A stretch of 40,894 nt of DNA from Eikenella glucosivorans (GCF_016025525.2 NZ_JACSGR010000010.1:1-40894), one strand, 5' to 3'. Counted from the stretch's first letter, positions 22,439 to 31,392 are shown. Notes: generated by a model from the sequence alone, not told the origin. Made by a program: numbers and translations.

Positions 22439-23816
22439 GGTTTCCTCCTAAAATAATCTGTTTGGCGGCGGTTTCATCGAAACCCTGTTGCCGCGCTTTG
22501 ATGTATACGGTTGAACGGTCGGCGCTGAGGCTGGCAGCCTCCACACCGTCGAATTGCTGCAACACAGCCAAGAGCCGCTCCTCGCAACCCTGCCAGGCAG
22601 GCGACACGGCAAAAGCCAAATTGCGCACTGCCGCCGGCGCCGGCGCCAATACGGCCACCAGCAGCCAGGCCAGCGTGAGCACCATGGCAAACACAAACAC
22701 GCCGAAAAAGCCGAAGCGTTCAAACAAACGCCCCCCGGCCGCGCCGCCCACAAACACACCAACCGACTGTGCCGTGTTATACATGCCCATGGCCGTGCCC
22801 TTCAAATCAATCGGCGCCACTTTCGACACAATGGAAGGCAGGCTGGCCTCCAAAATATTGAAGCCGATAAAATACACCACCAGCGAAATGCCGATGGCCA
22901 GCAACGAAGCCTGCCCCCCGTAGAGCCCGGCCAGCGCCGCCGCAATCAGCATAATCCCGCCCACAAACACCGGCTTGAGCTTATTGCGCGTTTCACCCAC
23001 CACAATCGCCGGCACCATCAGCACAAGCCCGAGCAACACCGCCGGCAGATAAATCTGCCAATGCTGCTCCTTGGGCAGCCCTAAGCCGCGCATCACAATC
23101 GGCAGGCTGGCAAAAATCGCCATCATTACTGCCTGAAGGGCAAAAATGCCGAAATTGAGCTGCATCAGCCGCTTGTTGCGCAGCACTTCACTGATGCGCG
23201 AAGCCTGCATTTCCGCATCTTCGCGGAACTTGCTCTGCTGCGGATTGGGCGTAATCCACGCCACCACGCCCACGGCCAGCACGCACAGCGCGCCCGTGAG
23301 CGCAAACAGGCCGGGCACCTTAATCCACTCCGTGAGCAGCGGCGACACCACCATGCTGGCGGCAAAAGTGAGCCCGATGGTGAGCCCGATGGAAGCCATG
23401 GCGCGGGTGCGCACTTCCTCGCGCGTCAAATCCGCCAGCAGCGCCGTTACCGCCGCGCTCACCGCGCCCGCACCCTGAATCGCCCGGCCGACCAGCAGCC
23501 AGGCCACGCTATCCGCCGCAGCCGCAATAAAGCTGCCCAGGGCAAACACCGCCAGGCCGAGGTAGATCACTTTTTTGCGCCCCAGCTTGTCGGAAAGCAT
23601 GCCGAAGGGCAGCTGGAACAGCGCCTGCGTCAGGCCATACACCGCAATCGCCAATCCGCCGGAAGCCGGCGTGCTGCCCGGCAGCTCTTTGGCATACAGC
23701 GCCAACACCGGCAGCACCAAAAACATGCCCAGCATACGCAGCGCATACACGCCGGAGAGCGACGCGCTGGCGCGCCATTCGGCCGGCAGCAGGGCGGTAC
23801 GGGGAGGTCGGGACAT
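22428..23816 (-). CDS. MFS transporter with C-terminal YAM-like domain (YajR type)
   Basis: Encodes 462 residues. The first about 395 form the usual 12 membrane segments, with the MFS motif A GMLSDKLGRKK after the second. The last about 65 residues form a soluble ferredoxin-like domain (ERLLAVLQQFDGVEAASL, then TVYIKARQ), the arrangement of E. coli YajR with its YAM domain. The substrate of this family is not settled; an efflux role is inferred. It overlaps ssb by 11 bp at its 3' end. The first ATG at 23816 is followed by a basic, cytoplasmic N-terminus. Confidence 0.88.
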   Translation of the reverse strand: MSRPPRTALLPAEWRASASLSGVYALRMLGMFLVLPVLALYAKELPGSTPASGGLAIAVYGLTQALFQLPFGMLSDKLGRKKVIYLGLAVFALGSFIAAAADSVAWLLVGRAIQGAGAVSAAVTALLADLTREEVRTRAMASIGLTIGLTFAASMVVSPLLTEWIKVPGLFALTGALCVLAVGVVAWITPNPQQSKFREDAEMQASRISEVLRNKRLMQLNFGIFALQAVMMAIFASLPIVMRGLGLPKEQHWQIYLPAVLLGLVLMVPAIVVGETRNKLKPVFVGGIMLIAAALAGLYGGQASLLAIGISLVVYFIGFNILEASLPSIVSKVAPIDLKGTAMGMYNTAQSVGVFVGGAAGGRLFERFGFFGVFVFAMVLTLAWLLVAVLAPAPAAVRNLAFAVSPAWQGCEERLLAVLQQFDGVEAASLSADRSTVYIKARQQGFDETAAKQIILGGNHVE

Positions 23817-23960
23817 AGCGGCGGGGGTTTTGTGGGGTGGAAAACGGTGCGATTATACCCGAAGGCTTGCGGCCTCGGGCGCTTTTCGGCAAGGCGGGCA
23901 GGATTGGCTTTTTGCTTCGCGGCAGCCTTCCAAGCCATTCAAACTATTTACAATCTGTTT

Positions 23961-24015
23961 TTCAGGTAGCCTGATTGTGCTCAAGGCTACCTGAAAATAT
24001 TTGCAGCTACCTGAA
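23961..24015. repeat. DUS pair plus a degenerate third DUS
   Basis: Reverse DUS 23961-23972 and forward DUS 23984-23995 can form a hairpin. A third, imperfect forward copy (first two positions altered) follows at 24004-24015. It lies downstream of the lytic transglycosylase gene on the minus strand. Confidence 0.75.
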
Positions 24016-24050
24016 AAGCAGGTGTGCACTCTATCAAACAAGCCTGCCGG

Positions 24051-24680
24051 CTAAGACCACTGCCAGCGGTTCTGCCACGCGCCGATCACCGCGTCGGGAT
24101 AACGCCGGCTGCCGAGGCTGCCGTTGTAGCGCGCCAATGCCCGCTCCATATTGCCGTTTTCCAGGTTGCTGTAGTGGCGCAGGATGGTGCAGCCATAGCG
24201 CAGGTTAGTGCGGATGTCGAACAGATTGTGCTCCGGCTTGCCGATATAGCGCTGCCAAAACGGCATCACCTGCATCAGCCCGCGCGCGCCCACGCTGCTG
24301 ATGGCATACTGCCGAAACGCGCTCTCCACGGTAATCAGCCCCAAAATCAGCTGGGTATCCAGCCCGGCGCGGGTGGTTTCGTATTGGATGTTGATCAGCA
24401 GGCGGCGGCGCTCCAGCGGGTCGGCCACAAAACGCGCCAGCCGCAGCGACATATCGTTGAGCCAGCGCGGCGCGTTATACGGGTTTTCAAACACCAGGCG
24501 CGGCGGGTTCACATTGTTTACCGAATGGCGCATCACCGAAGCCACGTCGTCCGACAGCGTTTCCTCGCGCTGCGCCCCCGCGCGGGCGGGCTTGGGCAGG
24601 CAGGCGGCGGCAGAAAGCGCCGCCAGCGACAGCAGCAGGCGGCGGCGGTCGGCTTGTTCGGGAGCAAAAGGAGCAGGCAT
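24051..24680 (-). CDS. Lytic transglycosylase (SLT domain)
   Basis: Encodes 209 residues. The N-terminus has a twin-arginine-like DRRRLLL followed by a hydrophobic stretch and a cysteine (SAAAC), so it is exported either as a Tat substrate or a weak-lipobox lipoprotein; the cleavage type is uncertain. The SLT catalytic domain covers about residues 85-205: LGLITVESAFRQYAISS (catalytic Glu in ESAF), GARGLMQVMPFW and a closing ALARYNGSLG. It cleaves the MurNAc-GlcNAc bond with formation of 1,6-anhydroMurNAc. It stands alone between DUS-rich gaps. Confidence 0.88.
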   Translation of the reverse strand: MPAPFAPEQADRRRLLLSLAALSAAACLPKPARAGAQREETLSDDVASVMRHSVNNVNPPRLVFENPYNAPRWLNDMSLRLARFVADPLERRRLLINIQYETTRAGLDTQLILGLITVESAFRQYAISSVGARGLMQVMPFWQRYIGKPEHNLFDIRTNLRYGCTILRHYSNLENGNMERALARYNGSLGSRRYPDAVIGAWQNRWQWS

Positions 24681-25056
24681 CGTTCAAACCCATTCGGCAC
24701 GGAAAGGCCGCCATTATATCGCCAATCGGTGCCTTGCTGGCAGCGGGCGGGGCGGCAAAGGCTACCTGAAAGCATCGGCTTCAGCGAAGCTAAAACGAGG
24801 TTTCCGAAGGAAGCGGAGTTTCTGCGAAGCGAAAACGCAAGCTTCAACTCAATCAAACGAGATTTCCGAAAGAAGCAGAGTTTCCGCGCAGCGAAAACGC
24901 CCGATAATATTTCAGGTAGCATTGAGCAGCATCAACAGGCTACCTGAAAACTGATTTGCCCGCGGCAAGTGGAAATTTTCAGGTAGCCTTCCCCGCTGGC
25001 TTCCCCCCAAACGCTTGCTATACAATGCCGCCTTCACGCCGCGTCTCGCACACAAC
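24681..25056. other. Gene-free gap with tandem composite repeats and four DUS
   Basis: DUS at 24759-24770, 24937-24948 and 24978-24989, plus an imperfect one at 24911-24922. Between 24771 and 24905 is the longest run of the composite repeat: GCTTCAGCGAAGCTAAAACG, GGTTTCCGAAGGAAGCGGAG, TTTCTGCGAAGCGAAAACG, then a second round. No gene seen. Confidence 0.75.
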
Positions 25057-25308
25057 ATGGAACAACTCGAATTCTTCAGCATCCCCAGCCCCTGCATCGG
25101 CGTTTGCCAGGCCAACAGCAAGGGCTACTGCAAAGGCTGCCTGCGCAGCCGCGACGAGAGGCTGCATTGGCTGAAGCTCACCGACACGCAGAAACAAAAC
25201 GTGCTGCGCCTGTGCCGCCTGCGCAAACGCAAGCTGCTCCAGCTGGCTGCCGAGCAGCAGCTGGCTACCGTGGAGCTGCCCGAGCAGATGGATTTTGATT
25301 TTTTCTAA
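25057..25308 (+). CDS. DUF1289 domain protein
   Basis: Encodes 83 residues from ATG 25057. The core SPCIGVCQANSKGYCKGCLRSRDE contains the four-cysteine CxxxC...CxxC pattern of DUF1289, a probable metal or iron-sulfur binding motif, followed by the conserved W of HWLKL. Function unknown. An in-frame ATG at 25015 would add 14 residues without family match. The DMT transporter gene starts 43 bp after the stop with its own ribosome binding site, so they may be co-transcribed. Confidence 0.85.
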   Translation: MEQLEFFSIPSPCIGVCQANSKGYCKGCLRSRDERLHWLKLTDTQKQNVLRLCRLRKRKLLQLAAEQQLATVELPEQMDFDFF

Positions 25309-25351
25309 CTTCATTCCCCGTATTTCCCATTTCCTCCTAGGATTTCCCCCC

Positions 25352-26260
25352 ATGTCCGCCCTTTCCCTCTTCCCCGCCACTTGGACTTGGCAGTTTCTCG
25401 CATTGGCCGTGCTGTGCAGCGTGGCCGTATCCGTGCTGCTGAAAACCGCACGCAAACATGGTATCCACATCGAGCACGCCATTGCCGTAAACTACATCGT
25501 GGCCACCGCCTGCTGCTGGTTGTTCCTCAGCCCGCCGCTGGAAAACCTGCGCCACGCGTGCATCGGCAGCCTGTGGCCGTTTCTGGCGCTGGGCGTGCTG
25601 CTGCCGAGCATTTTCGTGGTGATGGCGCGCGCAGTGGAGCAGGCGGGCATTGTGCGCTCCGACGCGGCGCAGCGGCTGTCGCTGGTGTTGCCGGTGCTGG
25701 CGGCGTTTCTGCTGTTTGGCGAGCGGCTCAACAGCAACAAAATCGTCAGCATCGTGCTGGCCTTCAGCGCGCTGGCCGCCCTGCTCTACAAGCCCGGCCA
25801 GGGCAAGAAGGGCGGCGGCATGGGCTGGCTGGCGGGGGTGTGGCTGGGATTCGGCGTGATCGATATTTTGTTTAAGCAGTTATCCAAAACCGGGCAGGCG
25901 CTGTCGCTGAATCTGTTTGTGGCGTTTGCGCTGGCCTGCCTGCTGATGTGGGGCTATGTGTGGCGGCAGGGCAAACCGCTGAAGGCGGCGGATTTTGCCG
26001 GTGGCCTGCTGCTGGGGCTGCTCAATTTCGGCAACATCCTGTTTTATATCAAGGCACACCATGCCTTCGCCGGCGACCCGACGCTGGTGTTTGCGGGCAT
26101 GAATTTGGGCGTGATCGTGTTGGGCACGCTCACCGGCGCGCTGGCCTTTAAAGAAAAAATCTCCACCATCAACCAAATCGGCATCGTGCTGGCGCTGGCG
26201 GCGATTTACAGCCTGTTTTATCTGGATTGGCTGCTGGCGAAGCTGGGCGTGGCGATATGA
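25352..26260 (+). CDS. DMT superfamily (EamA-like) transporter
   Basis: Encodes 302 residues with about ten hydrophobic membrane segments in two similar halves, as in drug/metabolite transporters. Features such as RSDAAQRLSLVLPVLAAFLL and FGERLNSNKI are typical of the EamA repeat ends. Substrate unknown. The start at 25352 is chosen for the AGGA 9 bases upstream; the frame also runs open to 25295, inside the DUF1289 gene. The composite repeat and DUS hairpins follow. Confidence 0.85.
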   Translation: MSALSLFPATWTWQFLALAVLCSVAVSVLLKTARKHGIHIEHAIAVNYIVATACCWLFLSPPLENLRHACIGSLWPFLALGVLLPSIFVVMARAVEQAGIVRSDAAQRLSLVLPVLAAFLLFGERLNSNKIVSIVLAFSALAALLYKPGQGKKGGGMGWLAGVWLGFGVIDILFKQLSKTGQALSLNLFVAFALACLLMWGYVWRQGKPLKAADFAGGLLLGLLNFGNILFYIKAHHAFAGDPTLVFAGMNLGVIVLGTLTGALAFKEKISTINQIGIVLALAAIYSLFYLDWLLAKLGVAI

Positions 26261-26497
26261 TTACAGCTGTGCAGAAACTTCGCCGCGCTGCGTTTTCACT
26301 GCGTTGAAGTTTCATTTTTGTTTCGCAGAAACTCCGCTTCCTTCGGGAACCTCGTTTTAGCTTCGCAGAAACTCCGCTTCCTTCGGAAACCTCGTTTTCA
26401 GGTAGCCTCTGCGGAACGATAAAGGCTACCTGAAAAGGGCTTCGCGGGTTTCTACAAAGTCAAAACGCCCAACTGTCTGCTTCTACTGCCAATACAA
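26261..26497. repeat. Composite repeat array in reverse orientation with a DUS pair
   Basis: From about 26286 to 26396 the plus strand reads the complement of the composite repeat (TTAGCTTCGCAGAAACTCC, CTTCGGAAACCTCGTTTT), two rounds. It ends exactly in a reverse DUS (26397-26408), with a forward DUS at 26423-26434. This is a mirror image of the array at 24759-24905. Confidence 0.75.
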
Positions 26498-26540
26498 AGG
26501 CTACCTGAAAAACAAAACCGGTTTTTCAGGTAGCCTTTTC
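26498..26540. terminator. 16-bp DUS-hairpin terminator
   Basis: DUS arms 26498-26509 and 26525-26536 extend inward (AAAC/GTTT) to a 16-bp stem, with T-runs beyond. It separates the convergent transporter and TonB receptor genes. Confidence 0.88.
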
Positions 26541-26565
26541 TTATTTGCACATCAATCGATTACCG

Positions 26566-28830
26566 TTAGAACTGCCACGACAGGCTGCCTTTGATGTTGC
26601 GCCCCACGCCGCTCACGGCTTCGCCCAGATAGGGCGCGTAGCGGCGGTTGAACAGGTTGTCCACGGTCAGGCGCAAAGTAAGCTGTTTGCGGCTCGGCGG
26701 CTGCCAGGCGGCGAAGAGGCCGTGCAGGGCGTAGCCTTTGGATTTGGGCAGCGCCCAGTAGGCGGCCATCGGGTCGCCGTCGGTGGGCGAGCGGTCTTGG
26801 CGGCGGATAAACTCGCCTTTCCAGCCGAGGGTGAGCCCTTGCGCGGGGAAACGCACGCCGAGGGTGGCGGTGGCTTTGCGCGGCGGGATGTCGGCAAGCC
26901 AGGTGTCTTGATCGTGCCAGGGGTTGCGCGGCGAGCCTTCGCGTTTGCCGCGCATGAAGGAGTAGGTTAGGCCGGCAAACCAGCGGTCGGATTCGTAGTA
27001 GCCTTCGATTTCGCCGCCGCGGATGGTGTAGCTGGGCAGGTTGCGGTAGTTGCCGATGGGCTGGGCGCAAACGCTGCTGGGGCGGTTGGGCAGCTGCTCT
27101 CGGCAGAAAATGCCGCGGCTTTTGAAGATTTCGTCTTTGCCGCGCGTGTGGAACAGGGTGGCGCGCAGCTGCAGGCTGTCTTGTTCGCGCAGCAGGTGTT
27201 GCCAGCGCAGTATGCCGCCGAGGCGGAAGGAGGTGAGGCGTTCGGGCTCAAGGTAGCGGCTGGTGGCGGGAGCGCTGCTGGTGGCGGACTGCACTTCGTA
27301 TTGCTCGTCGATTACCGGCGCGCGCCAGGTGCGGCTGGCGTTAGCAAACAGCAGGGCGTTGTCGTTCGGTTGCCAGGCTATGCCTAAAAACGGCGACCAG
27401 CCGCTGTAGGTTTTGCTGCGGTAGTCGTGGCCGGCGGAGGGGGTATTGTAGCCGCGCGCCACATTGGGCTCGCCTTGGTTGTGGATGTGGTCGTAGCGCA
27501 GGGCTGGGGTAAGCGTCCAGCTGCCGATACGGATTTCGTCTTGCACGTAGAAGCTGTTTTGCTGCTGTTTGCCTGAGGGCATATAGTAGGGTTGGAAGCG
27601 GCCGTAGTTGAAGTTGGCGTTATTCTGCCGGCTCTTGTCGAACATCATCACGTCGCGCACGTGGCGGTTGGTTTGCAAGCCGAGGGTGAGGCGGTGTTGC
27701 AGGCTGCCGGTGGAGAAGCGGCTCACATTGCTGATGTCTAGGCCGGTGTCCTGATAGGCGGTATGGCTTTCGTTGCCCATGCTGCCGAGGAAGCCGGAAC
27801 CGGCGTTGTCGGGGCGGCGGTCGTCTTGCACGGTTTTGGCATGGTTGAGCTGTACGGTGAGGTCAAACCACGGGTTTTCCGGCATATAGCGGTATTTGAG
27901 CGAATAGCTTTCGTCGTCTTGGCTGCGGTACACCAGCTTGCGCTTCCAGGCGGCATCCAGGCCATACAGCTGGATTTCACGCTCAGTCGGGCCGCGCAGC
28001 TCGCCGCGTTTGGCGGCAAACGGCTCCCAGGCGTGATGGCGGCCATACATGGCCGAGAAGGTGAAACGGTGTTCGGGCGAGGGACTGTAGTTGCTTTTCA
28101 GAAGGAAGCTCTGCTGCTCGTTGGCGGAATAGGCCAGCCGCTCGCCATCGGGTTGTTTGATATCGTGGCCGCGCCGTACCGAAGTATAGAGCAGGCCGTC
28201 CCAGCTGCGGCTGTTGTTTTGCAGGAAGACAGCGGCACTGGTTTGCCATTGTTCGTCATTGGTGTGGTGGCTGATTTTCAGCAGGCCGCCAACGTTCTGC
28301 CCCTCACGAAGGAATTCCTGCGCATCGCGGCTTTCCAGCTTTACTGCGCCGCCAAAACCGCCGTTGCCGCGCGATACGTCGAACGAGCCTTTGTCTACCG
28401 TTACCTGGCGCAGCAGCTCCGGCTCGATGAATACCGAGCCCTGCCGGTAGCGCTCAAAGTTTTTGGCCGCGCCGTCGATGGAAATCTTGATGTCTTCGTT
28501 ATCGCCGAAACCCCAGATATTCAGCGTTTGCCCGCCCGGACGAGGCGAACCGGAGCTGCTGGTGCCGGGCAGCAGATCGAGCAGAGAGGCCACGTTGTCG
28601 GCCTGCTGCTGGTCGATATTTTCGCGCGTGAGTCGCGATTGCCCGGCCGAAGTGGATAAATTGCGCTGCCCTTTGATTTCAATCACCGGCAGCACGGCGG
28701 AATCCGTATGCTCGTCCGCCGCCTGCGCCGGCAAAGCAGCCAAAACCAACACCGCAGGCAAGCACCAGGCTGCCAGCAACCGGCTATTTAATAGTGATAT
28801 TTTATGGGGTGGCATATCTGATTTAAACAT
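26566..28830 (-). CDS. TonB-dependent outer-membrane receptor, heme/hemoglobin type
   Basis: Encodes 754 residues. Signal peptide about 1-37 (cleavage after LPAQA); plug domain about 50-150 (NVASLLDLLPGTSS, then LRQVTVDKGSFDVSRGNGGFGGAV); then a 22-strand beta-barrel ending in GRNIKGSLSWQF with terminal Phe. SRTWRAPVIDE and YLEPERLTSFRLG resemble the FRAP/NPNL boxes of heme receptors, and RRYAPYLGEAVSGVGRN is typical of the TonB hemoglobin/transferrin/lactoferrin receptor group. The ligand is therefore probably heme or hemoglobin. AGAGGA precedes the ATG. A Fur-box-like site lies upstream. Confidence 0.88.
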   Translation of the reverse strand: MFKSDMPPHKISLLNSRLLAAWCLPAVLVLAALPAQAADEHTDSAVLPVIEIKGQRNLSTSAGQSRLTRENIDQQQADNVASLLDLLPGTSSSGSPRPGGQTLNIWGFGDNEDIKISIDGAAKNFERYRQGSVFIEPELLRQVTVDKGSFDVSRGNGGFGGAVKLESRDAQEFLREGQNVGGLLKISHHTNDEQWQTSAAVFLQNNSRSWDGLLYTSVRRGHDIKQPDGERLAYSANEQQSFLLKSNYSPSPEHRFTFSAMYGRHHAWEPFAAKRGELRGPTEREIQLYGLDAAWKRKLVYRSQDDESYSLKYRYMPENPWFDLTVQLNHAKTVQDDRRPDNAGSGFLGSMGNESHTAYQDTGLDISNVSRFSTGSLQHRLTLGLQTNRHVRDVMMFDKSRQNNANFNYGRFQPYYMPSGKQQQNSFYVQDEIRIGSWTLTPALRYDHIHNQGEPNVARGYNTPSAGHDYRSKTYSGWSPFLGIAWQPNDNALLFANASRTWRAPVIDEQYEVQSATSSAPATSRYLEPERLTSFRLGGILRWQHLLREQDSLQLRATLFHTRGKDEIFKSRGIFCREQLPNRPSSVCAQPIGNYRNLPSYTIRGGEIEGYYESDRWFAGLTYSFMRGKREGSPRNPWHDQDTWLADIPPRKATATLGVRFPAQGLTLGWKGEFIRRQDRSPTDGDPMAAYWALPKSKGYALHGLFAAWQPPSRKQLTLRLTVDNLFNRRYAPYLGEAVSGVGRNIKGSLSWQF

Positions 28831-28876
28831 TCTATCCTCTTGACTAAAACAAAATAACTGGCTTATTCCAAAACAA

Positions 28877-28908
28877 AAACAGCCTGATTACCATTCATCA
28901 GGCTGTTT
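28877..28908 (-). terminator. Intrinsic terminator between the Fur-type promoter and the TonB receptor gene
   Basis: Twelve perfect base pairs (28877-28888 with 28897-28908), an 8-base loop, then TTTTGTTTTGG on the minus strand. It may simply end mutY transcripts, but it also lies in the predicted leader of the receptor gene. Confidence 0.88.
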
Positions 28909-28916
28909 ACTGTTTA

Positions 28917-28938
28917 AAATTGAGAATAATTCTATATT
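28917..28938 (-). promoter_or_regulatory. Fur-box-like operator overlapping a candidate promoter
   Basis: Read on the minus strand, ATAGAATTATTCTCAATT resembles Fur boxes of the GATAATTATTCTCATT kind. It overlaps a -10-like TATAGA (plus 28931-28936), with a -35-like CTTTAC (plus 28953-28958) 16 bases upstream. This fits iron repression of the receptor gene. The match was judged by eye. Confidence 0.6.
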
Positions 28939-28995
28939 GCGTTAAAACCAAGGTAAAGAAATTTTATCTTTTGTGTCAAATCTGTTGCTGCCTTG

Positions 28996-30027
28996 TCAAA
29001 ACTGCCGCAAATATCCCGCCAGCGGTTTGGGCAAACCATATTCTGCCGGATCAGCCCACAGGCCGCCGATTGAGCTATCAGGGCTATCCGCCGCCATCCC
29101 CTCCGCCTGCAAAGGCGTGATCTGAAGCAGCCGGTGTGTGAGCCGGTGGCTGACCAATTTGCCTTCGGACAAATCCTCCGCCGCCACGCCGAAGGCCGCC
29201 GCATAGGCATACAAATTATCCAACCGCTCGAAGCAGGGCACGCAATAGAGCCCGCCCCAAATGCCGCCCGCCGGCCGTTTTTCCAGCCACACCCTGCCCT
29301 GCCTGTTGCGCAACACCAGCCAATACAGCGCCACTTCCTTCACCGCGGCCGCCGCCTTTCTGCGCGGCAGCTCGGCAATCCGCCCCTGCCATTTGGCCAA
29401 ACAGATTTCCGCCATCGGGCAGGCGGCGCAATCGGGCTTGCTGCGTTTGCACACCAGCGCGCCCAAGTCCATCAGGCCTTGCGTGTAGGCCGTCATGTCT
29501 TCCGCTTCGGGCAACAGGCTTTCCGCCAAGCGCCACAATTCGGCCTCGAATTTTTTGTCGCCCGCTTCACCGTCTTGCGCAAACACGCGGCACAGCACGC
29601 GCTTCACATTGCCGTCTAAAATCGCCTCGCGCCGGCCGAAGGCAAACGCAGCAACCGCCGCCGCCGTGCTGCGCCCCACGCCTTTGAGCGTTTCCAGCCC
29701 TTCGCGCGTGTCGGGAAAGCTACCGCCGAAATCGTGCACTACCTGCTTGGCCGCCGCATGCAGATTGCGCGCGCGGCTGTAGTAGCCCAGCCCCGCCCAC
29801 AGCGCCAGCACCGCGTCTTCATCCGCCGCCGCCAGTGCCGCCACATCGGGAAACGCCGCCAGAAAACGCGGGTAATAATCCAGCACCGTGGCCACCTGCG
29901 TTTGCTGCAGCATGATTTCCGAAAGCCACACCGCATAAGGCTCCCGCACCTGCCAAGGCAGGCCGTGCCGCCCGTGTTTCCGCTGCCAGCACACCAGCCG
30001 GCGGGCAAAATCGCTCGTCATACTCAT
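28996..30027 (-). CDS. mutY: A/G-specific adenine glycosylase
   Basis: Encodes 343 residues. MutY removes adenine mispaired with 8-oxoguanine. The helix-hairpin-helix glycosylase domain holds LPWQ, the catalytic Glu in SEIMLQQTQV, LKGVGRSTAAAV and the catalytic Asp region ILDGNVKRVLCR. The iron-sulfur cluster cysteines follow the Cx6Cx2Cx5C pattern (CKRSKPDCAACPMAEIC). The C-terminal Nudix-like domain recognises 8-oxoG (GGIWGGLYCVPCFE; VSHRLTHRLL). Two ATGs six bases apart (30027, 30021) are possible starts; a DUS lies just upstream (30034-30045). The intrinsic terminator at 28877 probably serves this gene. Confidence 0.96.
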   Translation of the reverse strand: MSMTSDFARRLVCWQRKHGRHGLPWQVREPYAVWLSEIMLQQTQVATVLDYYPRFLAAFPDVAALAAADEDAVLALWAGLGYYSRARNLHAAAKQVVHDFGGSFPDTREGLETLKGVGRSTAAAVAAFAFGRREAILDGNVKRVLCRVFAQDGEAGDKKFEAELWRLAESLLPEAEDMTAYTQGLMDLGALVCKRSKPDCAACPMAEICLAKWQGRIAELPRRKAAAAVKEVALYWLVLRNRQGRVWLEKRPAGGIWGGLYCVPCFERLDNLYAYAAAFGVAAEDLSEGKLVSHRLTHRLLQITPLQAEGMAADSPDSSIGGLWADPAEYGLPKPLAGYLRQF

Positions 30028-30231
30028 CACCAAAGGCTACCTGAAAAAGCCATCTAACAAACTTCGCGAGTTTCTGCGAAGCTCAAACCGAAAATCACAT
30101 ATTGTATAGCGAAATAGCGGGCAAGATATTTTCAGGTAGCCCCTCTCCCGCCTTTTTCAGGTAGCCTTCCCGCCGCACTGCCCCGTTTCCCGATATAATC
30201 CCAGCCCTCTATTAACCCCCGATCCCCCGCC

Positions 30232-31392
30232 ATGACCCGCCACACCCTCTTCGCCACCTGCCCGCGCGGCCTCGAAAACATCCTCGCCCAAGAAATGCAG
30301 CAGCACGGCGCCGGCCAAATCGCCCCCGCAGAAGGCGGCGTATCCTGCCAAGGCAGCCTCGAAACCGCCTACCGCCTCAACCTCCACTCCCGCACCGCCA
30401 GCCGTGTCCTGCTTCAGCTGGACAACCGGCCCTACCGCAGCGAAGACGACCTCTACCGCCTCGCCAAAAGCATCCGCTGGGAAGACTGGTTTCACGCCGG
30501 GCAAACTTTCAAAATCAAAGCAGAAGGCAAACGCGCCCGCGTGAAAAGCCTCGACTTCACCGCCCTCAAAATCAAAGACGGCCTGTGCGACCGCTTCCGC
30601 AGCAGCCAAGGCCAGCGCCCCAGCGTCAACAAAGCCAACCCCGATATCCGCATCCACGCCTTCCTCAGCGAACAGCACGCCGCCCTCTTCATCGACACCA
30701 GCGGCGAAGCCCTCTTCAAACGCGGCTACCGCCAAGAAGCAGGCGAAGCCCCCCTGCGCGAAAACCTCGCCGCCGGCCTCCTCCTCCTCGCCGGCTACAA
30801 CGGCAGCCAGCCCTTCCAAGACCCCTTCTGTGGCAGCGGCACCCTCCCCATCGAAGCCGCCCTCATCGCCACCCGCCGCGTCCCCGGCCTGCAACGCAGC
30901 TTCGGCTTTGAACACCTCGCCAACTTCGATGCCGACTTGTGGCAACGCCTGCGCCAAGAAGCCCAAGCCGCCGTATTGCCCCAAGCACCCGCCCCCATCG
31001 CCGGCAGCGACAACCTGCGCCACATGATCCAAACCGCCGCCGCCAACGCCCGCGAAGCCCAAGTGGCCGAGCACATTATTTTTCAGGTAGCCGACGTGCG
31101 CGACACCCGCCCCAACGGCGAAGGCGGCATCCTCCTCTCCAACCCACCCTACGGCGTGCGCCTCGAAGAAATCCAAACCCTGCACGCCCTCTACCCCCAG
31201 CTCGGCTCCTGGCTCAAACAGCACTATCCCGGCTGGCTGTGCGGCCTCTTCACCGCCGACCGCGACATGCCCAAGCTCATGCGCCTCACTCCCAAGCGCA
31301 AAATCCCCCTCTACAACGGCAAGCTCGACTGCCGCCTCTTCCTGCTCGACATGGTGCAAGGCTCCCACCGCACGCTCAAATCCGGCAGCTGA
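30232..31392 (+). CDS. THUMP-domain 23S rRNA methyltransferase (RlmL N-terminal type)
   Basis: Encodes 386 residues: ferredoxin-like start (LFATCPRGLENILAQEM), THUMP domain about 45-155, and SAM-dependent methyltransferase with DPFCGSGTLPIEAALIA and NPPYGVRL. It matches the N-terminal m2G2445 methyltransferase half of E. coli RlmKL, without the RlmK part, a common stand-alone form. A DUS-like sequence inside the gene (31082-31093, last base changed) encodes FQVA between SAM motifs. A DUS-pair terminator follows. Substrate assignment is by homology only. Confidence 0.92.
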   Translation: MTRHTLFATCPRGLENILAQEMQQHGAGQIAPAEGGVSCQGSLETAYRLNLHSRTASRVLLQLDNRPYRSEDDLYRLAKSIRWEDWFHAGQTFKIKAEGKRARVKSLDFTALKIKDGLCDRFRSSQGQRPSVNKANPDIRIHAFLSEQHAALFIDTSGEALFKRGYRQEAGEAPLRENLAAGLLLLAGYNGSQPFQDPFCGSGTLPIEAALIATRRVPGLQRSFGFEHLANFDADLWQRLRQEAQAAVLPQAPAPIAGSDNLRHMIQTAAANAREAQVAEHIIFQVADVRDTRPNGEGGILLSNPPYGVRLEEIQTLHALYPQLGSWLKQHYPGWLCGLFTADRDMPKLMRLTPKRKIPLYNGKLDCRLFLLDMVQGSHRTLKSGS

